38,870 bases of DNA from an uncultured Flavobacteriaceae bacterium (GTDB lineage: Bacteria > Bacteroidota > Bacteroidia > Flavobacteriales > Flavobacteriaceae), in the NCBI GenBank assembly GCA_913061125.1, contig CAJXUB010000016.1, positions 1-38,870 on the forward strand. The letters run 5' to 3'. The notes below the pieces were generated by a model. The model had not been told where the DNA came from. It saw only the letters and a list, made by a program, of their open reading frames with translations, and made no database searches. This document shows, in pieces, positions 1 to 8,623 of this stretch. Made by a program: the position numbers and the translations under genes. Every line of letters begins with the position of its first letter. The stretch's first letter is position 1.

Positions 1-1114
1 GAATCAAAAAATATTCTTACCATCAGCTTGCGTTGGTGGCGGAACCTGCATTCAATGCGAATGTCATGTACTCTCAGGAGGTGGAGAAGCCCTACCTACA
101 GAAACCCCTCATTTTTCTAGAAAAGAATTGCAAAGCGGCGCCCGATTGTCTTGTCAAGTAAAAGTAAAGCAAGACATGGAAATCACGATTCCTGAAGAAG
201 TTTTTGGCATTAAAAAATGGGAAGCTACTGTTGTTAGAAATTACAATGTGGCCTCTTTTATCAAAGAATTTGTGGTAGAAATCCCAGAGGATATGGGGTA
301 TAAAGCCGGCGGGTATATCCAAATTGAAATTCCACCTTGTGAAATCAATTATAAAGACATCGACATTACAGCCCACCCAGAGGAACATGACGATCCCAAA
401 AAATTCCAAACGGAGTGGGATAAATTTGGTCTTTGGCCTTTGACGATGAAAAATTCTGAGACCGTCGAACGGGCCTATTCTATGGCTTCCTACCCTGCAG
501 AAGGTCGTGAGATTATGCTAAATGTACGTATTGCAACACCGCCATGGGACCGTTCCAAAAATACTTGGATGGACGTTAATCCTGGTGTAGCATCGTCGTA
601 TATTTTTGCTCAAAAACCAGGCGATAAAGTTACTATTTCTGGGCCTTACGGCGAATTTTTCATCAACGAAAGCGAGTCTGAGATGCTTTATGTCGGTGGT
701 GGAGCAGGGATGGCTCCCATGCGTTCGCACCTCTATCATTTGTTTAAAACCCTAAAAACTGGCCGAAAAGTGACCTATTGGTACGGAGGGCGATCCAAAA
801 GAGAATTATTTTATTTAGATCATTTTAAACAACTTGAACAAGATTTTTCAAATTTCAAATTTTATTTAGCCCTATCAGAACCTTTGGAGGAAGACAACTG
901 GAAAGTTAAAGAAAACATCGATGCGCCAGGGGATGGCTTCGTTGGATTTATTCACAATTGTGTGATTGACAACTATCTCAACCATCACGAAACACCGGAG
1001 GACATTGAGCTTTATTTTTGTGGGCCACCACTGATGAATAAGGCCGTTCAAAAAATGGGAGAGGACTTTGGCATCCCTGACGAGCATATTCGTTTTGACG
1101 ATTTTGGAGGATAA
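1..1114 (+). CDS. nqrF: Na+-translocating NADH:quinone reductase subunit F, 5' end missing
   Basis: This is the entry subunit of the Na+-pumping NQR complex. It takes electrons from NADH through FAD and a 2Fe-2S centre at the cytoplasmic membrane. The reading frame is open from base 2, with 370 residues present; about 40-60 N-terminal residues, including the usual membrane anchor, lie outside the window. Visible in order are the ferredoxin cysteines (C-x5-C-x2-C near the start and a later LSC), the flavin motif RAYSMASYP, the NADH-binding [12 protein letters not shown], the C-terminal [12 protein letters not shown] and a terminal FDDFGG. The frame ends at a strong terminator, so this is probably the last gene of an nqrABCDEF operon. 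Identity is secure; the true start cannot be seen. Confidence 0.96.
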   Translation, partial: NQKIFLPSACVGGGTCIQCECHVLSGGGEALPTETPHFSRKELQSGARLSCQVKVKQDMEITIPEEVFGIKKWEATVVRNYNVASFIKEFVVEIPEDMGYKAGGYIQIEIPPCEINYKDIDITAHPEEHDDPKKFQTEWDKFGLWPLTMKNSETVERAYSMASYPAEGREIMLNVRIATPPWDRSKNTWMDVNPGVASSYIFAQKPGDKVTISGPYGEFFINESESEMLYVGGGAGMAPMRSHLYHLFKTLKTGRKVTYWYGGRSKRELFYLDHFKQLEQDFSNFKFYLALSEPLEEDNWKVKENIDAPGDGFVGFIHNCVIDNYLNHHETPEDIELYFCGPPLMNKAVQKMGEDFGIPDEHIRFDDFGG

Positions 1115-1132
1115 ATTATACTTCTATTAACG

Positions 1133-1163
1133 AAAAAAGCCCAACAGAACTGTTGGGCTTTTT
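1133..1163 (+). terminator. Rho-independent terminator after nqrF
   Basis: A perfect 9-bp inverted repeat (GCCCAACAG / CTGTTGGGC) with a 2-base loop is preceded by six A and followed by five T, 19 bases after the nqrF stop. The A and T tracts extend the stem and could make it bidirectional. It should end the nqr transcript before the next gene. Confidence 0.93.
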
Positions 1164-1164
1164 G

Positions 1165-1172
1165 TATTTTTG
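1165..1172 (+). promoter_or_regulatory. -7 box TATTTTTG upstream of the 125-aa protein
   Basis: This matches the Bacteroidota -7 consensus TAnnTTTG. It begins one base after the terminator T-tract and ends four bases before the ATG at 1177. The expected -33 region would lie inside the terminator hairpin and no clear TTG box is seen at the right distance. The geometry implies transcription starting at or beside the start codon. Confidence 0.5.
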
Positions 1173-1176
1173 CATC

Positions 1177-1554
1177 ATGTCAAAAGCTCTTACAAAACAA
1201 GAACTGCACAATCTTGGGATGAATCATGTTGGTAAAGATTTGGAATCCAGAGGATTCGAATTTGTAGCCATTAACAGTCAACTCAAAAAACACCCACAGT
1301 TTGTTTGTATTGATAAAAATAACCAATACTTTTTTGTGATTGTACGTGTTGTAAAACTTCCAGAAAATCCCAATAATTATGATGTCGTTTGGATGGAAAC
1401 ATTCAAAAAACATGCTTTAGAGAAGGAGGCCAAAGTTCTTTATGCTGGAGTAGGCCTAGGCAATCCCAACGGAGAAGATTTGCCGATTTACCTAAACGAA
1501 GACTACTTGATGGAATACAACGGAATCCAGCTTATCGAATCTCATTTGAATTAA
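1177..1554 (+). CDS. Conserved small protein between nqrF and apbE, function unknown
   Basis: This is a 125-residue soluble protein with no signal peptide or membrane segment. The ATG at 1177 (MSKALTK) is chosen over an upstream in-frame ATG that lies inside the nqrF terminator. Sequences like this, with a QELHNL-type N-terminus, a central FVVVR-like strand and YAGVGLGN, are in my memory typical of Flavobacteriia next to nqrF, and databases sometimes mislabel them as NqrF subunits. It has none of the NqrF cofactor motifs. It lies 9 bases before apbE and is probably cotranscribed with it from its own promoter, since a terminator separates it from nqrF. An accessory role in NQR assembly or flavinylation is inference from position only. 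Confidence 0.85.
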   Translation: MSKALTKQELHNLGMNHVGKDLESRGFEFVAINSQLKKHPQFVCIDKNNQYFFVIVRVVKLPENPNNYDVVWMETFKKHALEKEAKVLYAGVGLGNPNGEDLPIYLNEDYLMEYNGIQLIESHLN

Positions 1555-1562
1555 GGTTAGCC

Positions 1563-2525
1563 ATGAAACGATTGTTCATTTTTCTCTTTATTTTGGTTCA
1601 GTTAGGATGTGACAATCAATCTGAACAGCGCATTTCTGGTGGTATTTTTGGGACGACATACAGTATTATTTATTACGGGGATACCAATTATTCAGAGGCA
1701 TTCGATTCAATTTTTGAGGCCATCAATAACTCGATGTCCACCTACATTCCGACTTCTATAATTTCTCAATTAAATCAAACGGAATCCTTGGAAATAGATG
1801 CTCATTTTAAAACAGTTTTCTTGGCTTCAAGCGCTATTTTCGAAGATACTGAAGGTGCTTTTGATCCCACAATAGGCGCAGTGGTTAACGCTTGGGATTT
1901 TGGCCCCAAAGGGACTATAGATCAAGTGGATAGTCTTAAAATTGAGTCGTTGATGCAGTCCGTTGGCTTGGATAAAGTTCAAATCAATCGAACGAAAATC
2001 TCCAAATCTAAAGCCACTAAATTAGATTTTAACGCCATTGCAAAGGGCTACGGCGTTGATGCCATAGGATTGTTTTTGGAGTCAAAGAACATCCAGAATT
2101 ATCTGGTAGAAATTGGAGGAGAAATCCGTTGTAAAGGGATTAATATTCGCAAGGGTACCCCTTGGACGGTGGGAGTACAAAATCCAAACCTCAATAGCGA
2201 ACTGCAATTTGTCGATACCGTTATCCTGAGCGATGAATCGATGGCAACTTCAGGAACGTACAGAAAATTTAAAATTGATGCACAAGGTCGGCGATATACC
2301 CACATCATTGACACTAAAACAGGCTTTCCCAGCCGTACCAATATTTTAAGTGTTTCAGTAATCGCTCAGGATTGTATGACTGCCGATGCCTATGCCACTG
2401 CACTTCAAACCATGCCTTTGAATCGGTTATCTGATTTTCTGCAAAATCGACCTCATTTGAAAGCCTTCGTCGTGTACGAAGACGATAGTAAAACCCTAGC
2501 ATTTAAAACATTTAACGGGTTCTAG
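1563..2525 (+). CDS. apbE: FAD:protein FMN transferase, lipoprotein
   Basis: ApbE covalently attaches FMN to Thr residues of exported flavoproteins, classically NqrB and NqrC, which fits its place behind nqrF. It has 320 residues. The start at 1563 begins a lipoprotein signal peptide with a relaxed lipobox ending LGC (Cys16), so the enzyme is probably anchored outside the cytoplasmic membrane. Family motifs include GGIFGTTYS, FDPTIGAVVNAW, DFNAIAKGYGVD, the IGGEIRCKG flavin-contact segment, SGTYRKF, THIIDTKTGFP and the metal-site block MTADAYATAL. Its TAG stop overlaps the stop of the convergent methyltransferase through the shared palindrome CTAG. Confidence 0.95.
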   Translation: MKRLFIFLFILVQLGCDNQSEQRISGGIFGTTYSIIYYGDTNYSEAFDSIFEAINNSMSTYIPTSIISQLNQTESLEIDAHFKTVFLASSAIFEDTEGAFDPTIGAVVNAWDFGPKGTIDQVDSLKIESLMQSVGLDKVQINRTKISKSKATKLDFNAIAKGYGVDAIGLFLESKNIQNYLVEIGGEIRCKGINIRKGTPWTVGVQNPNLNSELQFVDTVILSDESMATSGTYRKFKIDAQGRRYTHIIDTKTGFPSRTNILSVSVIAQDCMTADAYATALQTMPLNRLSDFLQNRPHLKAFVVYEDDSKTLAFKTFNGF

Positions 2526-3298
2526 ATCGTTTTTGGTTTATAAACCACGGGGATAAGTTCGCCTTTACTCAGGCAGTATTCTTTTATTTTGTCTTCTGAT
2601 AACGTTTTGGTGTAATCTACCTTTTCAATCTGAAAACCACATTGCTCAAGTCTTTGAAAAAAATCCATTCCGTAAATACGGACATGATCGTATTGACCAA
2701 ATATTTTGGCGCGTTCTTTTTTATCCTTGATGGAAGAATCCTCAAAAGTTTCGTTGCGTTTCATGTCCAATGGGATTTGAAACACCCCCATACCACCAGG
2801 TTTCATAACCCTAAAAAGCTCAGCCATAGCTTGTTGATCGTCTTCGATATGTTCCAGGACGTGATTACACAATATCAAATCATATGAATCCGACTTAAAG
2901 GGTAAGTTGCAGATATCGGCTTTGACATCTGCTAAGGGTGAGTCCAGATCTGTGGTCGTATAATCTAAATGCTCCATCGTTTTGAGACGGTCATAAAAAG
3001 CAGCTTCAGGCGCAAAATGGAGTACCTTTTGGGGTTTGGTAAACACTTCGGTTTCATGCTTTAAATACAGCCACAAGAGTCGATGGCGCTCCAGAGAATA
3101 GGTGGAGGGCGACAAGACATTTTCTCTGATTATTTCATGGCCGTATGGTAAAAATTGCCTAAAAGTAGAGCCATCAATAGGGTCGGTGTATTTTGAACCG
3201 GCCAAGTAGATTCTAACAAATGGTTTTACGACAAAACTTAGTCTTGTTAGGACTGTTCTAGGAACAAGCTTTAAAATATATTTTACAGCTGATTTCAT
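2522..3298 (-). CDS. SAM-dependent class I methyltransferase
   Basis: This is a 258-residue protein with a Methyltransf_11-like core: a motif I region around VLHFAPEAAF, the acidic SAM-ribose strand YTTTDLDSP, motif II DLILCNHVLEHI, and a conserved VMKPGG turn. Motif I lacks the usual GxGxG and reads HFAPE, which is typical of the subgroup that starts from a lipid- or sugar-modifying context. The start at 3298 (ATG) is preferred to a TTG six codons upstream. The basic, hydrophobic N-terminus (about residues 1-35) could associate with membrane. It lies 39 bases downstream of the DUF3050 gene on the same strand. The substrate is unknown. Confidence 0.87.
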   Translation of the reverse strand: MKSAVKYILKLVPRTVLTRLSFVVKPFVRIYLAGSKYTDPIDGSTFRQFLPYGHEIIRENVLSPSTYSLERHRLLWLYLKHETEVFTKPQKVLHFAPEAAFYDRLKTMEHLDYTTTDLDSPLADVKADICNLPFKSDSYDLILCNHVLEHIEDDQQAMAELFRVMKPGGMGVFQIPLDMKRNETFEDSSIKDKKERAKIFGQYDHVRIYGMDFFQRLEQCGFQIEKVDYTKTLSEDKIKEYCLSKGELIPVVYKPKTI

Positions 3299-3337
3299 GA
3301 CATTTAAAAAATTCAATGCTCTGGAACTGTAATGGCA

Positions 3338-4144
3338 TTATGGCATTGAGTTAACGATTGGGTTGGAGTTTTGTTGCGCTCTGATGGCTTTATCGATAGC
3401 ATCCCAAAGGTTGAGGCGTTGCTGAAGGGCTGCTTTGGCAGTTTCCAAAACTTCATCCCATTTTTCAGAATCTTCACCGCATAGGTTTTTTACCATCAAT
3501 AGTGACATCGGGCCGTGCTCATCTCCATCCAACTCAATGTGTCGATTTAGATAGTACCTCAATTTCGTGTAGCGATTGTCGCTTCCTTCCGTGTTTGATT
3601 GTTCAATAATATTTAAAAACATGTCTGGGATTACATCTTCTCGACCAAAAGTAAAAGCGGCTGCGATGCAATGTGGTTTTCCTGTGGCAATCACCGAAAA
3701 GGTGAAATTTATAAAGTTTCGAATAGATGGATTTAAACCCACTAGTTTAGACGCTGTTTCAATGGAATTGTTGTGCTCAATCAAACTGACGAACGTGTTA
3801 ATTTTAGACGTGTCTGCTTGAATTTGATTCATCGCATCCAAGTACATCTCGAAATGGCTTTTGGCCTCTCCAAGTTCATTAATATCACTTTCCTCTCCCA
3901 TCACAATTTCGTTGATGAATCGTGATGTGGTTCCATTGGATTTTGGGGTCCAAGGCGTATTGGTATTGGTAAGTTGTTGTTGAAGTGCTTTTAAAAGAGA
4001 CATAAAATCCCAAACGGCAAACACATGGGTTTCCATAAATAATTTTATATCCTCCACAGAGGACAATGCAGCATACATAGAATGGGTGTTAATGTTATGC
4101 CTTAGCGCTTTAAGTTCAGCCTCGATGTGTTCTATTCGGGTCAT
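3338..4144 (-). CDS. DUF3050 protein, heme-oxygenase-like fold
   Basis: This is a 268-residue, mostly helical soluble protein that I recognise as DUF3050 family, related to the heme-oxygenase-like fold. The start at 4144 (MTRIEHIEAEL) lies 13 bases after the map stop; longer in-frame starts would run into map. Conserved-looking His and acidic residues fall on putative helices: E38 and H40, E93/H97/E99, E169, and an H202-x3-D206-x3-H210 series within RHIELDGDEHGPM. That spacing resembles the metal-ligand pattern of heme-oxygenase-like di-iron oxidases, but this is inference from pattern. The reaction and substrate are unknown. It is probably in one transcript with map and the downstream methyltransferase. 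Confidence 0.85.
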   Translation of the reverse strand: MTRIEHIEAELKALRHNINTHSMYAALSSVEDIKLFMETHVFAVWDFMSLLKALQQQLTNTNTPWTPKSNGTTSRFINEIVMGEESDINELGEAKSHFEMYLDAMNQIQADTSKINTFVSLIEHNNSIETASKLVGLNPSIRNFINFTFSVIATGKPHCIAAAFTFGREDVIPDMFLNIIEQSNTEGSDNRYTKLRYYLNRHIELDGDEHGPMSLLMVKNLCGEDSEKWDEVLETAKAALQQRLNLWDAIDKAIRAQQNSNPIVNSMP

Positions 4145-4157
4145 GTTTTTTTTGATA

Positions 4158-4973
4158 TTAAACTTGTGATTTAAATTCATGTTCTTCATCAGTCTCAATT
4201 CCCAGAGCCTGGTGGATGTATTTAAAGGTTGAGAGTAGTTCGGGTTTGCCTTGTACAAGGGCTACATTGTGTTCAAAATGAGCACTTGGCAGGTTATCTT
4301 TTGTTGTTATGGTCCAACCGTCTTTGTGGTGTTTGATGCGGTGTGTACCCATATTAATCATAGGTTCAATGGCTACAACCATACCATCCACAAATTTTTT
4401 ACCTCGACCACGGCGTCCATAATTGGGCATTTCAGGTTCTTCATGCATTACACGACCGATTCCATGTCCGACAAGTTCTCTGACTACCCCATAGCCGTAC
4501 GATTCGCAGTATTGCTGTATGGCATACCCCACATCACCAACACGATTATTTTTTTTAAATGCTCTAATGCCTTCATACAACGAGTCTTTAGTGACCTTGA
4601 GTAAATTTTGAATTTCTGGCGAAATTTCGCCAACAGCAAAAGTGTAGGCGTGATCGCCATAAAAATCGTTTTTTAAAGCACCACAATCAATAGAAATGAT
4701 ATCACCTTCTTGAAGCGGTGTATCATTCGGTATGCCATGAACCACTTGAGCATTTGGACTCATACAAAGTGTATTTGGAAAATCATATAATCCCAAAAAA
4801 CCAGGAATGGCGCCGTGGTCTCTAATGAAAGTTTCGGCAAGGGCATCCAGCTCTAAAGTAGTAACTCCAGGTTTCACTTCCTTGGCCAACATACCCAATG
4901 TTTTGGATACAATTAATGCACTTTCGCGAATGCATTCGATCTCTTCTAAAGTTTTTAAATTGAGCATTTGCAT
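4158..4973 (-). CDS. map: Methionine aminopeptidase, type I
   Basis: Map removes the N-terminal Met from nascent proteins. It has 271 residues. The five metal ligands of the family can be read in order: D in IISIDCG, D in DFYGDHAYTF, H in ELVGHGIG, E in VAIEPM and E in FEHNVALV. The substrate-side VHGIP and MHEEPEMPNYG segments are also present. I chose the ATG at 4973 (MQMLNLKTL); an ATG two codons later is possible, and the further upstream in-frame TTG lies inside the -7 box. The enzyme is essential in most bacteria. Confidence 0.97.
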   Translation of the reverse strand: MQMLNLKTLEEIECIRESALIVSKTLGMLAKEVKPGVTTLELDALAETFIRDHGAIPGFLGLYDFPNTLCMSPNAQVVHGIPNDTPLQEGDIISIDCGALKNDFYGDHAYTFAVGEISPEIQNLLKVTKDSLYEGIRAFKKNNRVGDVGYAIQQYCESYGYGVVRELVGHGIGRVMHEEPEMPNYGRRGRGKKFVDGMVVAIEPMINMGTHRIKHHKDGWTITTKDNLPSAHFEHNVALVQGKPELLSTFKYIHQALGIETDEEHEFKSQV

Positions 4974-4982
4974 AAGAAAGTA

Positions 4983-4990
4983 CAAAGATA
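4983..4990 (-). promoter_or_regulatory. -7 box TATCTTTG upstream of map
   Basis: This is an exact TAnnTTTG match on the minus strand that ends 9 bases before the map ATG at 4973. No good TTG box is seen about 20 bases upstream. It suggests map can be transcribed separately from gpmI. Confidence 0.55.
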
Positions 4991-5027
4991 CTCAAAAGAC
5001 TTATTTAATTCTAAATTTTAATGCGAT

Positions 5028-6545
5028 TTACACCAGTGGTTTTTGAGTCATCGCCTTAGGTTGATCAACCCCCATGAGTTTCAGAATTGTGGGTGCAATA
5101 TCACCAAGGATTCCATCGTTAATTTGATCTATTTGATCGTCAATTAGAATCACTGGAACCGGGTTGGTGGTGTGTGCCGTATGTGGCGATCCGTCTGCAT
5201 TAAGCATGGTTTCGCAGTTGCCATGATCCGCAATTAGAAGTGTGGTGTAGTGGTGCTTTTTGGCACTGGAAATTATTTGTTCAACACATTGATCCACAGC
5301 TTCACATGCCTTAATGGCGGCTTCCATCACTCCGGTGTGCCCCACCATGTCGCCATTAGCAAAATTTAAACAAACAAAATCTATTTTTCCAGTTTCTAGT
5401 ATGGGACAAAGGGCCTCGGTAAGCTCAAAAGCACTCATCTCGGGTTGAAGATCGTAAGTGGCTACTTTTGGGGAATTTTTTAGAAGACGTTCTTCCCCAA
5501 CGAAGGGTTTTTCTCGCCCACCCGAAAAGAAAAAGGTAACGTGAGGGTATTTTTCCGTTTCGGCAATTCTGAGTTGAGTTTTGCCATGAGATTCGAGGAC
5601 TTCGCCAAGCGTTTTTGTAATGTTTTCTTTGTTGAATATGACACTGATATTATTAAAATTTTCGTCATAATTAGTCATCGTAACAAAGTGCAAATTTAAG
5701 GCCTGCATGTTGTATTCATGAAAGTCATTTTGACTCAACACCTTGGTCAGTTGTCGCCCACGATCTGTCCTAAAGTTGAAAAATAAAACCACATCGCCGT
5801 CTTTGATTTGAGCCAGTGCATTGCCCTCACTATCGGTAGCAATGATGGGTTTTAAAAACTCATCAGTAATGTCCTCTTCATAACTGTTTTGAATGGTGGC
5901 TGTGATGTTGTTTGAAAGCTCGCCTTTACCATGGACCAAGGCATCGTAGGCAAGTTTTGTGCGCTCCCAACGTTGATCCCGATCCATGGCGTAATAACGC
6001 CCCGTTACTGTGGCCAATTTTAGGGAGGATTGTTCCAATTTTGTTTCCAATTCCGTTATAAATCCAAACCCAGATTTTGGGTCCACGTCTCTACCATCCG
6101 TAAAAGCATGAACATAAGCATTTTTAATATCATTTTGGTCCAAAACATCAATCAAACCAAATAAATGATTAATGTGAGAATGAACGCCGCCATCGCTAAC
6201 CAACCCCAAAAGATGTATGGGTTTCTGATTTGATTTAGCATGGGAAATGGCCTGTTTTAAAACCGGCTCATCGGCCAAAGTATTGTTTTTTACAGCCAAA
6301 TTAATTTTAGCCAAATCTTGATAAACAATTCTTCCAGCTCCCAAATTCATGTGTCCCACTTCACTATTTCCCATTTGACCCTCGGGGAGTCCAACATGCA
6401 ACCCATCGGTTCGCAAACTGGCGTGGGGGTATTGGGTGTACAAATTGTCAACAAAAGGCGTATGGGCTTGGTCTATCGCGGAAACTTTGGGATCGGGTGA
6501 AGTCCCCCAACCGTCCAAAATCATCAAAATGACTTTCTTATTCAT
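5028..6545 (-). CDS. gpmI: 2,3-bisphosphoglycerate-independent phosphoglycerate mutase
   Basis: GpmI interconverts 3- and 2-phosphoglycerate in glycolysis and gluconeogenesis, using two Mn2+ and a phosphoserine. It has 505 residues, the usual family length. Alkaline-phosphatase-fold motifs are visible: MILDGWG (metal D11), GQMGNSEVGHMN with the catalytic Ser61, FTDGRDVDP, GRYYAMDRDQRWER, NFRTDRGRQL, NFANGDMVGHTG and the metal motif IADHGNCE. A -7 box lies just upstream of the ATG at 6545. Confidence 0.98.
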   Translation of the reverse strand: MNKKVILMILDGWGTSPDPKVSAIDQAHTPFVDNLYTQYPHASLRTDGLHVGLPEGQMGNSEVGHMNLGAGRIVYQDLAKINLAVKNNTLADEPVLKQAISHAKSNQKPIHLLGLVSDGGVHSHINHLFGLIDVLDQNDIKNAYVHAFTDGRDVDPKSGFGFITELETKLEQSSLKLATVTGRYYAMDRDQRWERTKLAYDALVHGKGELSNNITATIQNSYEEDITDEFLKPIIATDSEGNALAQIKDGDVVLFFNFRTDRGRQLTKVLSQNDFHEYNMQALNLHFVTMTNYDENFNNISVIFNKENITKTLGEVLESHGKTQLRIAETEKYPHVTFFFSGGREKPFVGEERLLKNSPKVATYDLQPEMSAFELTEALCPILETGKIDFVCLNFANGDMVGHTGVMEAAIKACEAVDQCVEQIISSAKKHHYTTLLIADHGNCETMLNADGSPHTAHTTNPVPVILIDDQIDQINDGILGDIAPTILKLMGVDQPKAMTQKPLV

Positions 6546-6563
6546 AGGGTGTTGGTTATCCTA

Positions 6564-6571
6564 CAAAGATA
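6564..6571 (-). promoter_or_regulatory. -7 box TATCTTTG upstream of gpmI
   Basis: This is an exact -7 consensus match on the minus strand, 18 bases before the gpmI ATG, in the short gap between gpmI and the M48 protease gene. A -33 box is not evident. Confidence 0.55.
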
Positions 6572-6616
6572 ATAAGTTTTTGAGTAAAATAAATTTTAGA
6601 ACGAATGAAGTTTTCG

Positions 6617-7390
6617 TTACAAGTTTTTATATTTTTTGATTGCTAATTTGATTTTTTCAATACGATTTTCTGGATCGGGGTGGGTACTTTGAAACTCTGG
6701 AGTTCGGTTTGGGCCTGCCGCTTCTTTTAAAATTCTCATTACCCCAATGAGAGCTTCAGGATCATACCCCGCTTGAATCATAAACTGTACCCCAAGGTTA
6801 TCACTTTGAAGTTCATCGTCTCGTCCATATTTCATATTGATGAGTTCAGCAACAGCTGACGCACTCTGCGCGGCTGAAGGATCTACTCCAACGGCAACTC
6901 CCGTTAAAATCCCCTGTGTTAGACCTTGTTTTGCAATGCGCTCCGCAGAATGTCGTCCCAGCACATGGCCGATTTCGTGCCCAAGAATTCCCGCTAATTG
7001 ATCAATATTCTCCAGCTTAGAAAATAACGCGTATGTGATAAAAATCTGTCCGCCCGGTAAGGCGAAGGCATTAATGGTACGTTCATCGGCCAATAGATGA
7101 AAATCAAATTTGTAATTACTAGTCTTTGCTACACTGCTGTTGACGAGGCGGTGTCCCACCCGATCAACCGTTGCTTGATATTGCGCATCAGGATACAACC
7201 CGCCATGTTGTTGAGCCATATGGGGTGCAGCATTTAAGCCCATCACAATTTCTTCCGACTCACTCAACCCGATGTGTTGTTTCTCTTTGGTGTAGGGGTT
7301 GATTTCTGCACTCGCACAGTATTTCATGACAGCAAAAAGTATAAAACCTGCTCCTATGATTAATCTAATTTTTCGACCTCCTCTAAACAT
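6617..7390 (-). CDS. Membrane-anchored M48 family zinc metallopeptidase
   Basis: This is a 257-residue M48 (Ste24/HtpX/LoiP-like) protease. The ATG at 7390 gives a basic start and one hydrophobic segment (about residues 8-24), so the catalytic domain is probably exported and anchored. The zinc motif is HEIGH within LGHEIGHVLGRHSAER, the downstream Glu ligand lies in the DDELQSDNLG block, and ADERTINAFALPGGQIFI precedes them as in the family. The C-terminus (STHPDPENRI) is also typical. Such proteins are usually linked to quality control of the cell envelope. A Cys ends the hydrophobic segment (KYC) but the lipobox is poor. Confidence 0.93.
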   Translation of the reverse strand: MFRGGRKIRLIIGAGFILFAVMKYCASAEINPYTKEKQHIGLSESEEIVMGLNAAPHMAQQHGGLYPDAQYQATVDRVGHRLVNSSVAKTSNYKFDFHLLADERTINAFALPGGQIFITYALFSKLENIDQLAGILGHEIGHVLGRHSAERIAKQGLTQGILTGVAVGVDPSAAQSASAVAELINMKYGRDDELQSDNLGVQFMIQAGYDPEALIGVMRILKEAAGPNRTPEFQSTHPDPENRIEKIKLAIKKYKNL

Positions 7391-7469
7391 ACTTGTTAGT
7401 ATTGTGTGTGTTGATTTTGCGTATTTAATTTTGACACATGATTTTAAAAAAGTCACAACAATTAAGTTG

Positions 7470-7477
7470 TATTTTTG
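7470..7477 (+). promoter_or_regulatory. Possible -7 box TATTTTTG for the acetyltransferase gene
   Basis: This matches the consensus and lies 16 bases before the ATG at 7494. A second candidate, TAATTTTG at 7426-7433, has a TTG box 21 bases upstream (7402-7404) and would give a longer leader. I cannot decide between them. Confidence 0.35.
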
Positions 7478-7493
7478 AATAAAATTTGAAGTT

Positions 7494-7913
7494 ATGATAT
7501 TCGAACTCCTCCCCTCAGAGCGCATTCACCTTGTTGTCCCTTTGGTTCAAACCATGGAAAAAGAACCCATCTCCGAAGCCGTTTTATTGGACCGTTTTCG
7601 TGAAATGATACAACAAAATTACGAGTGTGTTGGGGTTTTTTTAGAGGGTCAACTAATTGGCTTGGCAGGAATGTGGTTTTGCACCCGACACTATTCTGGG
7701 CGAAGCGTAGAGATTGATCACGTCGTTGTGGGTAAAGCGTTCAGAGGTCAAGGGATTGGACAAAAACTCGTCCGATGGATCGAACGCTATGCCATCTCAA
7801 AAGGTTATGAAACCATTGAATTGAATGCCTATGTTGAGAACGAATTGTCTCATAAGTTTTATGAAAAACAAGGGTATGAAAAATTAGGATTTCATTTTTT
7901 GAAATCGCTATAA
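7494..7913 (+). CDS. GNAT family N-acetyltransferase
   Basis: This is a 139-residue single-domain GNAT protein. The acetyl-CoA pyrophosphate loop is RGQGIGQKL (about residues 83-92), preceded by the strand VEIDHVVV and followed by ELNAYVENELSHKFYEKQGYEKLGF, the usual motif B with its Asn and Tyr positions. The substrate could be an amine, an amino acid derivative or a protein N-terminus and cannot be told from sequence. It stands alone between two genes on the opposite strand, 2 bases from the stop of the convergent pepE gene. Confidence 0.92.
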   Translation: MIFELLPSERIHLVVPLVQTMEKEPISEAVLLDRFREMIQQNYECVGVFLEGQLIGLAGMWFCTRHYSGRSVEIDHVVVGKAFRGQGIGQKLVRWIERYAISKGYETIELNAYVENELSHKFYEKQGYEKLGFHFLKSL

Positions 7914-7915
7914 TT

Positions 7916-8623
7916 TTAGTTTAAGTCGCTCAAATCTGAGCCGGATTTGGATTCGTAAGGGGCGGTGTTGGCTCTAAAAATTCGAGCTGACAATGGCCCC
8001 TTTAAAATAATTCGATCACCCAAAACTTCCAAAAAACTGCCCTCGCGGAGCCCAACTACGGCCTGAGAATTAAAACAATGAAATTCTTTTATTCTTGTTT
8101 CTCTTGTTTCCCCCATATGGGTGCTGTTCGGGTTAGGATCAAGGTAATGTGGATTGATATTGAAAGGAACCACTCCCAGCGTTTCAAAACTCGGCGGATG
8201 TACTATGGGCATATCGTTTGACGTGCCCATCGAAATTCCGCAAATATTGCTTCCGGCACTGGTTCCCAAATAAGGGACTCCCATTTGTAGTGCAGATTTC
8301 AATGGGGATAAAATATCATTTTTATACAATTCGCTGACCAGAACAAAACTATTTCCACCACCAACAAAAATGCCTTCAGCATTCAAAAGTGCTTGCTTAG
8401 GGTCCTTAAATTTGTGGATGCCTTTTACGTTTTTCCCAATTTTTTCAAAAGCTTTTTGAGCAATTTTAGTATACTCATCCATCGATATTCCACTCGGTCT
8501 AGCATAGGGAATAAAAACAACAGTTTGGGCTGTATCGAACAAACGATTTAGGGGCTCCAACAGATAATCCAGGAATCCGCTACCGTGGACGGTTGATGTG
8601 CTAGCGATGAGGAGTTTTTTCAT
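7916..8623 (-). CDS. pepE: Dipeptidase E, aspartyl dipeptidase, peptidase S51
   Basis: PepE cleaves dipeptides with N-terminal Asp in the cytoplasm. At 235 residues it is close to the length of the characterised enzyme. The nucleophile elbow GTSAGSN holds Ser122; Asp137 and His159 (in NPHYLDPNP) fall at the spacing of the known Ser-His-Asp residues of Salmonella PepE. VFIPYARP and IFVGGGNSF are further family segments. It is transcribed divergently from the next gene with a 65-base gap. Confidence 0.95.
   Translation of the reverse strand: MKKLLIASTSTVHGSGFLDYLLEPLNRLFDTAQTVVFIPYARPSGISMDEYTKIAQKAFEKIGKNVKGIHKFKDPKQALLNAEGIFVGGGNSFVLVSELYKNDILSPLKSALQMGVPYLGTSAGSNICGISMGTSNDMPIVHPPSFETLGVVPFNINPHYLDPNPNSTHMGETRETRIKEFHCFNSQAVVGLREGSFLEVLGDRIILKGPLSARIFRANTAPYESKSGSDLSDLN

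Noticed and set aside
7391-7525. Longer N-terminus of the M48 protease starting upstream of 7390
   Set aside because: The extra 45 residues run into the divergent gene's start and lack family similarity; the ATG at 7390 precedes a normal membrane segment.
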